The position numbers and the translations under genes were made by a program. From WRKB01 sp031551145 (lineage in GTDB: Bacteria; Desulfobacterota; Desulfovibrionia; Desulfovibrionales; Desulfovibrionaceae), in assembly GCA_031551145.1 (NCBI GenBank), contig JAVBNZ010000007.1:9613-73612 (forward strand): a DNA stretch of 64,000 nt, given 5' to 3'. Every line of letters starts with the position of its first letter. Within the stretch, counting starts at the first letter, position 1. Shown here one piece after another: positions 23,400 to 30,014 of this stretch. Under the pieces are notes generated by a model. It made no database searches and had not been told where the DNA came from. It saw only the letters and a list, made by a program, of their open reading frames with translations.

Positions 23400-25004
23400 A
23401 TGAAAAAAACCTTCGCAGTTCCTGCAATTGCGCTTGCGATGCTCGCCGGCGCCCCAGGGGCCGAAGCCGTTGACTTTAAAGCCAAGGGTGAATGGATTTT
23501 CGAGTTCAGCTACAACGACGGATTGAGTTTCGCGCGCAACACCCGCGCAACGGGGCCGGACGGCAAACGCTACAGCCGTTACGGCAACGGCCGGGGAGGC
23601 GACAATTTCACCGCCGCCCAGCGCGTGCGCCTGCAGTTGGACGCTGTGGCTTCCGAAAGTCTTTCCGGCCAGGTGTTCTTTGAAATCGGCAACCAGAACT
23701 GGGGCCGCGCCGATCAGGGCGGCGCGCTGGGCACGGACGGAATAATGGTGGAAGTGCGCCGCGCCTTTATCGACTGGATCGTGCCCAACACCGACCTGCG
23801 CGTGCGCATGGGCCTTCAGGGCATGGCGCTGCCCAGCTACACCTTTGATTCCGGCGTGTTCAACGACGATGTGGCCGGCGTCACCGCTTCCTACCGGTTC
23901 ACCGACAACGTCAGCCTGCTCGCCTTCTGGGCCAGACCGTACAACGACAACTACATCAACAGCCATCCGGGACAGGGCGATTCCTCCGCCTTCATGGACA
24001 ACACCGACGCCTTCGGCGTGGTGCTGCCCCTGACCTTCGACGGTTTCAAAATCACGCCCTGGGGCATGGTTTCCTTTATCGGCCCCAACTCCCTCGGCCC
24101 CAACAACAACGGCACCGCCGGCGGCGACCAGAGCCTGAACGTCGCTTCCGGTCTCACCCCCGCCTATTGGCGCACCGGCAACACGCGCGGCTACGGCGGT
24201 CCCGCCCGCAACAACGGGGAATACGCCACCGCCTGGTGGGCCGGCCTGACGGGCGAAGTGACGGCCGCCGATCCCCTGCGCGTCGCCTGGGACGCGAACT
24301 ACGGCTCCGTTTCCTATAACGACACCGCCTATCTCAACCGTTCCGGCTGGTTCATCAACCTGCTCGTCGAATACAAGCTGGACTGGGGTGTTCCCGGCAT
24401 TTACGGCTGGTACGGATCGGGCGACGACAGCAACCCAAAGAACGGTTCCGAACGCATGCCCGTGTTCAGCATCAACAACAGCGACCTGGGCCTTTCCACT
24501 TTCGGTTTCAACGGCGGGTATTTCGCGGCGAACTCCGACGGCTACAGCCTCGGCCAGACCTACGCCGGCACCTGGGGCATAGGCGTGCGCATCCGCGACA
24601 TATCCTTCATCGAAGACCTCACGCACACCGTGCGCGTGAACCTTTTCAGCGGCACCAACGATCCGGTCAACGCCAAATACATTACGGGGAAAAAGGATTG
24701 GGGCAATGACGGACGCGCCTCCGGCGGCGTGTACAACGACTTCAACGGCGGCCCCGGCAGTTTGTCGGGCGTGTACCTGACCACCGCGGACTACGGCATG
24801 GAGGTCAACGTCGATTCGCTCTACAAGATTTATGAAAATCTGGATATGATGGTCGAACTCGGCTACATCCATCTCTGGCTTGACCAGAGCAAGGGGGTGT
24901 GGGGTTCCGGCTGGGCAAACGGCATCCCGGGCGGCCAGACCGTGCGCGGCGTGAGCGTGACCGACGCGGTGAAAGCCTCCGTGTTCTTCCGCTACAGCTT
25001 CTAG
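23400..25004 (+). CDS. Desulfovibrio-type homotrimeric outer-membrane porin, copy 2
   Basis: 534 residues; signal peptide MKKTFAVPAIALAMLAGAPG up to AEA, then VDFKAKGEWIFEF. It is very close to copy 1: long blocks such as SESLSGQVFFEIGNQ, RRAFIDWIVPNTDLRVRMG and NPKNGSERMPVFS are identical or nearly so. Variation is concentrated in stretches that should be surface loops, for example around residues 190-200, 245-275 and 430-455. C-terminal FFRYSF. The TAG stop is shared with the start of a repeat element (TAGAGCA). A terminator follows the repeat. It probably has its own promoter, as the gap to copy 1 contains a terminator. Confidence 0.92.
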   Translation: MKKTFAVPAIALAMLAGAPGAEAVDFKAKGEWIFEFSYNDGLSFARNTRATGPDGKRYSRYGNGRGGDNFTAAQRVRLQLDAVASESLSGQVFFEIGNQNWGRADQGGALGTDGIMVEVRRAFIDWIVPNTDLRVRMGLQGMALPSYTFDSGVFNDDVAGVTASYRFTDNVSLLAFWARPYNDNYINSHPGQGDSSAFMDNTDAFGVVLPLTFDGFKITPWGMVSFIGPNSLGPNNNGTAGGDQSLNVASGLTPAYWRTGNTRGYGGPARNNGEYATAWWAGLTGEVTAADPLRVAWDANYGSVSYNDTAYLNRSGWFINLLVEYKLDWGVPGIYGWYGSGDDSNPKNGSERMPVFSINNSDLGLSTFGFNGGYFAANSDGYSLGQTYAGTWGIGVRIRDISFIEDLTHTVRVNLFSGTNDPVNAKYITGKKDWGNDGRASGGVYNDFNGGPGSLSGVYLTTADYGMEVNVDSLYKIYENLDMMVELGYIHLWLDQSKGVWGSGWANGIPGGQTVRGVSVTDAVKASVFFRYSF

Positions 25005-25130
25005 AGCAGATTAACTTTGAAACGCCCGCTCCGGCCGTGGCCGGCGAAAGTAAATTTCGCCTCCGCCTGCGCGGCGGCCGGCGCTTTGCACCGGCAGAGC
25101 ATTTAAACATTTTCAATGGTAAAATGCTCC
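25003..25130 (-). repeat. AGAGCA repeat, subtype 2 (copy E)
   Basis: 128 bp from AGAGCA (25003) to TGCTCC (25130). Same subtype as 16094-16221, with core hairpin GGCGAAA/TTTCGCC around GTAAA. It starts within the TAG stop of porin 2. Confidence 0.75.
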
Positions 25131-25159
25131 AAGCAGCCAACCCGCTCACGCTTCACAAT

Positions 25160-25194
25160 CAGAGGGGCCGCAAGAGGCCCCTCTGGTATTTTTC
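25160..25194 (+). terminator. Rho-independent terminator after porin 2
   Basis: CAGAGGGGCC (25160-25169) pairs with GGCCCCTCTG (25176-25185), followed by GTATTTTTC. Confidence 0.85.
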
Positions 25195-25280
25195 TTTCAC
25201 CCGCACGGGTCGCGCGCCGGAAAAGCGCGGTCTTTCTTCCTCTTTTGTCGCGGTATCCCTGCGTTTCCGGCGTTTCCCCC

Positions 25281-25309
25281 TTGACTTTTCATAAAAACCG
25301 TATAGAAAG
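25281..25309 (+). promoter_or_regulatory. Porin 3 promoter-like blocks
   Basis: TTGACTTTTC (25281-25290) is shared with porin 2, and TATAGAAAG (25301-25309) is shared with the region before the mini-porin (27524-27532). Their 14-base spacing is too short for a standard sigma-70 promoter, so the pairing is uncertain. Confidence 0.3.
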
Positions 25310-25444
25310 TTTTTGGTTGCGTCCGGCTGCATGCGGGGGCGCGAACACGGCAAACCGTCACGGAGTGCCGTGACATGAAAATATATAGCGGCTCTGGCCG
25401 GTATATATTTTTTTTGTACTGAGGGGGAAGTTCGGGAACATCCG

Positions 25445-25559
25445 GAGCGTTTCGCAGTGAAATATGCGAATGCTCTGCCGAAGCCCTGCCGCCGTGCGGG
25501 CGCAGGCGGAATTTTTCCGCCGGCCGCGCCGGAGCGGGTGTTTCAAGTCAATCTGCTCT
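25445..25559 (+). repeat. AGAGCA repeat, divergent copy (H) next to the porin 3 start
   Basis: A GAGCGTTTCGCA...TGCGAATGCTC terminal hairpin, the core GGGCGCAGGCGG with hairpin GGCGGAA (25505-25511) / TTCCGCC (25515-25521), and an end GTTTCAAGTCAATCTGCTCT. It lies directly before the ribosome site of porin 3. About 150 further bases of the 573-base gap (25195-25444) hold only the promoter-like blocks. Confidence 0.6.
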
Positions 25560-25577
25560 AAAGAAGGGAAGGGGAAG

Positions 25578-27215
25578 ATGAAAAAAGCCGCCGCTGTCCT
25601 GGCGTTCGCGATGATGCTGTTCGCCGGCGCTCCGGGAGCCGAAGCCGTTGACTTCAAGGTCAAGGGCGAATGGATGTTTGAGTTCAGCTACACAGACGGG
25701 CTGAAATTCGCCCGCGACAGCCGTACTCCGGGCGCTGCCGCCCGATCCGCGCGCTGCGGCAACGGCAACGGCGGCGACAATTTCACGGCGGCCCAGCGCG
25801 TGCGCCTGCAGCTCGAAGCCGTGGTTTCCGAAAGCCTTATGGGCGAACTTTTTTTTGAAATAGGCGATACGAACTGGGGCCGCGCCGGCGGAGGGCCGGA
25901 CGGCAAGGGCGTCGGCGGCGCGCTGGGCACGGACGGCATCTCCGTCAAAGTGCGGCGCGCCTATATCGACTGGTTCGCCCCCGAACTTCCCCTGCGCATC
26001 CGCATGGGCCTCCAGGGTCTGTCGCTGGCCAACTACAGCTTCGGCAGCGCCGTGTTCGACGACGACGCGGCCGGCATCGTCGCCGCCTGGTTTTTCAACA
26101 GAAACATCCATCTGAGCCTGTTCTGGCTCCGTCCCTTCAACGACAACTTCGCCGGTTCCGCCAACGACGGACTCTGGCGGGGCAACATCACGCAGTCCGC
26201 CGGTTTTATGGACAATCTGGACGCCTTCGGCATTACCCTGCCGATGACCTACGACAGCTTCAAGCTCAGCCCCTGGTTTGCCTTCGGCTTTGCCGGCCCC
26301 AATACTCTGAGCACCCCGAATTCGGCCGGCGATCAGGCCGCCAACGTAACCGCCGGCATCAGCCCCGCCTACTGGCGCACCGGCACCACCTATTACGGGG
26401 GCGGTCCGGCCAAGATCAACCGCGATTATTTCCTGGCCATATGGGCGGGCCTGTCGGGCGAAATCACGGCAGCCGATCCTCTGCGCGTGGCCTGGGACGT
26501 GAACTACGGCTCCCTCAGCTACAGGGAAACCACGTACAGAAACCGCGCCGGCTGGTTCGCCAACCTGCTTGTCGAATACAAGCTCGACTGGGGCGTGCCC
26601 GGCATCTACGGCTGGTACGGCTCCGGCGACGACGCCGATCCCAAGAACGGTTCCGAGCGCATGCCGGTGTTCAGCATCAACAACACCAACCTGGGCCTTT
26701 CCTCTTTCGGCTTCAACGGCGGGTATTATTCGGCGGTCAGCGACGGCGTTTCCCTGGGCATTTCCTATGCCGGCGGCTGGGGCATAGGCGCGCGCATCCG
26801 CGACCTGTCCTTTCTTGAAGACCTCTCGCACACCGTACGCGTGAACTTTTTCGGCGGCACCAACGATCCGGCCATGGCCAAATATATCACCGGCAAGAAA
26901 AACTGGGGCAACGACGGCCGCGCCTCCGGTCAGCTCTGGACGGATTTCAACAGCACGGTCAACAACGCGGGCCTGGCCGGCACCTACCTGACCCGCATGG
27001 ACTACGGCGTCGAAATCAACGTGGACAGCGTGTACAAGATTTATGAAAACCTCGATATGATGGTGGAACTCGGCTACATCCACCTCTGGCTCGATCAGAG
27101 CCGCGCCGTGTGGGGCGCGGGCTGGGCCGGCGGCATTCCCGGCGGTCAGACCATACGCGGCGTGAACGTGACGGATGCCGTCAAGGCCGCGGTGTTTTTC
27201 AGATACTCTTTTTAG
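25578..27215 (+). CDS. Desulfovibrio-type homotrimeric outer-membrane porin, copy 3
   Basis: 545 residues; signal peptide MKKAAAVLAFAMMLFAGAPG up to AEA, then VDFKVKGEWMFEFSY. It aligns end to end with copies 1 and 2 but is the most diverged, for example RRAYIDWFAPELPLRIRMG in place of RRAFIDWIVPNTDLRVRMG. It has extra loop residues (GGGPDGKGVGG near residue 105). The second half, from YKLDWGVPGIYGW to the end, is close to the others. C-terminal FFRYSF. ATG at 25578 follows AAGGGGAAG. Its TAG stop is again the first bases of a repeat. Confidence 0.92.
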   Translation: MKKAAAVLAFAMMLFAGAPGAEAVDFKVKGEWMFEFSYTDGLKFARDSRTPGAAARSARCGNGNGGDNFTAAQRVRLQLEAVVSESLMGELFFEIGDTNWGRAGGGPDGKGVGGALGTDGISVKVRRAYIDWFAPELPLRIRMGLQGLSLANYSFGSAVFDDDAAGIVAAWFFNRNIHLSLFWLRPFNDNFAGSANDGLWRGNITQSAGFMDNLDAFGITLPMTYDSFKLSPWFAFGFAGPNTLSTPNSAGDQAANVTAGISPAYWRTGTTYYGGGPAKINRDYFLAIWAGLSGEITAADPLRVAWDVNYGSLSYRETTYRNRAGWFANLLVEYKLDWGVPGIYGWYGSGDDADPKNGSERMPVFSINNTNLGLSSFGFNGGYYSAVSDGVSLGISYAGGWGIGARIRDLSFLEDLSHTVRVNFFGGTNDPAMAKYITGKKNWGNDGRASGQLWTDFNSTVNNAGLAGTYLTRMDYGVEINVDSVYKIYENLDMMVELGYIHLWLDQSRAVWGAGWAGGIPGGQTIRGVNVTDAVKAAVFFRYSF

Positions 27216-27344
27216 AGCATTTTGCTTTTGAAAATGCTCTGAAGACGCGGAACGAAGTGAAGCGGATTCCGCCCCGCAGGCGCAGGCGAAATCGCATTTC
27301 GCCGTGAAGCGCCGGAGGGAGCGTTTCAAAAACGATCTGCTCTG
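27214..27344 (+). repeat. AGAGCA repeat, subtype 1 (copy A)
   Basis: 131 bp: terminal hairpin AGAGCATTTT/AAAATGCTCT, a second hairpin GCGGAA/TTCCGC, core hairpin GGCGAAAT (27285-27292) / ATTTCGCC (27296-27303), and the end ATCTGCTCT (to 27344). It is almost identical to the inverted copy at 28188-28317 and close to 54059-54188. Confidence 0.85.
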
Positions 27345-27351
27345 AGTTTTG

Positions 27352-27390
27352 CGGGGGAGGCGCGCTTTGAGAACAAGTGCTCCTCCCCCG
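27352..27390 (+). terminator. Hairpin after the porin 3 repeat
   Basis: CGGGGGAGG (27352-27360) pairs with CCTCCCCCG (27382-27390). The tail TAGCCTTTCTGC has only a weak T-run. The rest of the gap up to 27611 shows only the promoter candidate. Confidence 0.45.
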
Positions 27391-27499
27391 TAGCCTTTCT
27401 GCACGTTTTTTCTCGGCGTACCGTGCCGAGGTCGCGAGCAGGCGGCCCGGCATGGCCGGTTTGCCCGCAAACCGGAGCGGGCGCCGTTTTTTTTGATCT

Positions 27500-27532
27500 T
27501 TGCTTTTTCCCCGAAACTTATTATATAGAAAG
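27500..27532 (+). promoter_or_regulatory. Candidate promoter of the mini-porin
   Basis: TTGCTT (27500-27505) and TATAGA (27524-27529) are 18 bases apart. TATAGAAAG is shared with the porin 3 upstream region. Confidence 0.35.
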
Positions 27533-27611
27533 CAAGGAATCCCGCCGGGAGACATCCGGCGGAAAGCCCTCCAATGCGCCGTGTGGGCGCTCCAACGCGG
27601 GGGGACGGGAT

Positions 27612-28169
27612 ATGCGACGCTTCTATACTTTTCTTCTTGCCTGCCTGCTTATACTGAACGCAACGGGCCGTTCTTCGGCCGAAACGCGTGTGGTGTGGGA
27701 TGCCGGCTCCGTCTCTCCCAAGTCTTCTTTCTCCCCCTTCACACCCGGCGCGGATCGCAGTTCTCCTTTTGCGCGGGATACAACGGAACTTTTCGGCGGC
27801 CTGCGCTTTTTCAGCCCCGGCGGGCCGATTCCCGGCGCGGACGCTTTCGGCGCCCAAAGTATGGGCGCGCGCATCCACAGTGCGATTCTGCCGAAGGATT
27901 TTTCACACGATCTGCGCCTGAGCTTTTTCGGGCCTTCGGTTTCCGGCGCGCGAGGCCGGGGAACGGACGCCTCCTTTGCCACTTCCTACAGCATTTACAA
28001 TAATATGGAAATTCTGCTGGAGCTGGGCTATACCCACTTCTGGTTCGACAGCAGCGGCTGGATGCTCGGTGCCGGGGGCGCCGGCGGAGGGCCGCCGTTT
28101 GAAATTCTGCACGGAAATTCCTTGCCCGATGCGGGAAGGGCCGGGATGTTCTTCAAGTATTCGTTTTGA
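27612..28169 (+). CDS. Mini-porin: signal peptide fused to the C-terminal porin strands
   Basis: 185 residues. A lipophilic signal peptide (1-24, cleavage near SSA-ETR), a middle segment with LFGGLRFFSPGG and HDLRLSFFGP, then a C-terminus that matches the porins: SIYNNMEILLELGYTHFWF against KIYENLDMLVELGYIHLWL, and MFFKYSF against VFFRYSF. It thus looks like a porin that lost most of its barrel but kept export and insertion signals. Six or so strands cannot form the full barrel alone; it may pack with intact porins or fold as a small barrel. The frame is intact and the start has a plausible promoter, so it may be expressed. Inverted repeat copies A and B flank it. Confidence 0.65.
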   Translation: MRRFYTFLLACLLILNATGRSSAETRVVWDAGSVSPKSSFSPFTPGADRSSPFARDTTELFGGLRFFSPGGPIPGADAFGAQSMGARIHSAILPKDFSHDLRLSFFGPSVSGARGRGTDASFATSYSIYNNMEILLELGYTHFWFDSSGWMLGAGGAGGGPPFEILHGNSLPDAGRAGMFFKYSF

Positions 28170-28187
28170 GGAGGCGGGGCCTCGCCT

Positions 28188-28317
28188 GGAGCAGATTGTT
28201 TTTGAAACGCTCCCTCCGGCGCTTTACGGCGAAATGCGATTTCGCCTGCGCCTGCGGGGCGGAATCCGCTTCACTTCGTTCCGCGTCTTCAGAGCATTTT
28301 CAAAAGCAAAATGCTCC
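28188..28317 (-). repeat. AGAGCA repeat, subtype 1, inverted (copy B)
   Basis: 130 bp. Its reverse complement is nearly identical to 27214-27344, with only a few differences visible by eye. It lies between the mini-porin and cobQ, which are convergent, and ends 6 bases from the cobQ stop. Confidence 0.85.
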
Positions 28318-28323
28318 AAAGCA

Positions 28324-29793
28324 TTACAATCCCAACAGGGTATGGATACGCGCCATGTCGAGGCTGTTGCGGACGGCGTCGGCCAGGCGATCCAGAGCCG
28401 GATTGAGGTCGTAAGGCGTAATGCGGCCCAGAGGCGGCAGACCGTTGCGCGCGCGCAGTTCGTCGAGAAAGGCGCGGCGGAAGGCGTCGGCATCGAAGAT
28501 TCCGTGCGGGAGCGCGCCCAGGACAGGGGAGCGGTTCGAGATCAGGCCGAGGATTTTTCCTCCTGCGCCTTCCAGCAACACTTCCGTTTCTCCGTTTATG
28601 GGCACGAGGCGCGTGTCGGACAGAAGAAAGCCCGTGACGGGCAGGCCGCTTGCGCGGTGCGTGGCCGCGACGCGGCGGGCGGAGCGGGAGCCGCGTTCGG
28701 CGTGCAGGGGCAGAAGGCCGAGGCCGGGAAGGTCTTCTCCGGCTTCGCGCAGGGTGCGGCCGAGCAGCAGCAGGCCGCTGCCGAGTCCCAGGATCAGCGG
28801 GCCGGGCTTTGAGAGGGCGAGTTCATGCAGGGCGCGGGCCAGGCCGCTTGTCTCCAAAAAATCGAGGGTTCGCGCGGCACTGCCGGAATCGGGCAGAACA
28901 ACGGCCTGCGGCCGGCCCAGCTCCCCGGCCCGGCGTACGCTGCGCAGGCGCACGTCCGGCTCGCGGCGCAGGGGATCGAGGTCCGTGAAGTTGCCGATGT
29001 AGGGCGGTTCGATAAAGGCGATGTCGAGGCAGGCGCCTGCCGGCGCGTCCGGCGCCCGCTCGGCGAGGGCCAGGCTGTCCTCCTCGGGCAGGCCGATATC
29101 GGGCAGCCGGGGCACGATGCCCAGAAAGGGACGTCCGGTGCGGGCGCTGATATGATCGAGAGCCGGGCCGAGCAGGCCGGCGTCTCCCCGGAATTTGTTG
29201 AGGATGAAGCCGGCGGTGAGCGCGCGTTCTTCGGGATCGAGCAGTTCCCAGGTGCCGAGCAGGGCGGCGAACGCGCCGCCCTTGTCGATGTCGCCGACCA
29301 GAAGCACCGCGGCCCGCGCATGGCGCGCCACAGCCATGTTGACGATGTCGTGGGCTTTGAGGTTGATTTCGGCCGGGCTGCCCGCGCCTTCGATGACCAT
29401 GACGCCGGCTTCGGCCGCGAGTTCGTCGTACGCTCTTGCGGCCGCTTCCCAGGCCGTGGGTTTGTAGCGCAGGTATTCGGCCACCCGCATGTGCCCCCGG
29501 GGTTTGCCGAGGAGCACGACCAGGGAGCCGGTGTCGGAAGAAGGCTTGAGCAGCACGGGGTTCATGCGCGCGTCGGGCCTGCGGCCTGCGGCCAAGGCCT
29601 GAAGGGCCTGGGCGTTGCTCATTTCCTCCCCGTTTTCGGTGAGGCAGGAGTTGAGGGCCATGTTCTGCGCCTTGAAAGGCGCGGGGCGCAGGCCGTCCTG
29701 CAGGAAAATGCGGCACAGGGCCGCGCAGAGCAGGCTTTTTCCGACATTGGAAGCGGTGCCTTGCAGCATGAGGGCGGGACAGGATGACGGCAT
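28324..29793 (-). CDS. cobQ: Cobyric acid synthase CobQ lacking the glutaminase cysteine
   Basis: 489 residues. The N-terminal dethiobiotin-synthetase-like ATPase domain is complete: LMLQGTASNVGKS (P-loop), KAQNMALNS, VIEGAGSPAEINL, GDIDKGGAFA. CobQ amidates four side chains of adenosylcobyrinic diamide using glutamine. In the C-terminal type-1 glutamine amidotransferase domain the usual GICGGYQ elbow reads GLGSGLL: the nucleophilic cysteine is Gly338. The later PHGIFD histidine remains. The reverse-strand codons were checked and no cysteine lies nearby. It may use free ammonia or be impaired. The ATG at 29793 precedes the P-loop closely; an earlier frame start at 29883 adds unrelated residues. 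Confidence 0.88.
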   Translation of the reverse strand: MPSSCPALMLQGTASNVGKSLLCAALCRIFLQDGLRPAPFKAQNMALNSCLTENGEEMSNAQALQALAAGRRPDARMNPVLLKPSSDTGSLVVLLGKPRGHMRVAEYLRYKPTAWEAAARAYDELAAEAGVMVIEGAGSPAEINLKAHDIVNMAVARHARAAVLLVGDIDKGGAFAALLGTWELLDPEERALTAGFILNKFRGDAGLLGPALDHISARTGRPFLGIVPRLPDIGLPEEDSLALAERAPDAPAGACLDIAFIEPPYIGNFTDLDPLRREPDVRLRSVRRAGELGRPQAVVLPDSGSAARTLDFLETSGLARALHELALSKPGPLILGLGSGLLLLGRTLREAGEDLPGLGLLPLHAERGSRSARRVAATHRASGLPVTGFLLSDTRLVPINGETEVLLEGAGGKILGLISNRSPVLGALPHGIFDADAFRRAFLDELRARNGLPPLGRITPYDLNPALDRLADAVRNSLDMARIHTLLGL

Positions 29794-30014
29794 AATGAGA
29801 AAGCTAGCAACAAAAATTTTATGACACAAGGCGCTGTTGCGCCCCCGTACGGGCTTTTGACGTTTTTCCCCAGGCTTGCACATTGTGCGGGAAGCGTATA
29901 AATGTTTGATATTCTATTGGAGCGATCTCCGGCGGCTTCGCGGCCGGGTCGTTCTCCGGACGGCCGTTTTTCCCGGAGCGTTCGGGGCATTTTTCGAACA
30001 GGCAGGTATGCGGC

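Noticed and set aside
25548..27878. A 776-codon minus-strand open frame across porin 3 and the mini-porin
   Set aside because: It is the antisense shadow of two porin genes and runs through the repeat; no protein family is recognisable.
29794..30014. Possible cobalamin riboswitch near cobQ
   Set aside because: I looked for a B12-box-like leader and saw none; the only features are the cobQ and asmA upstream regions.
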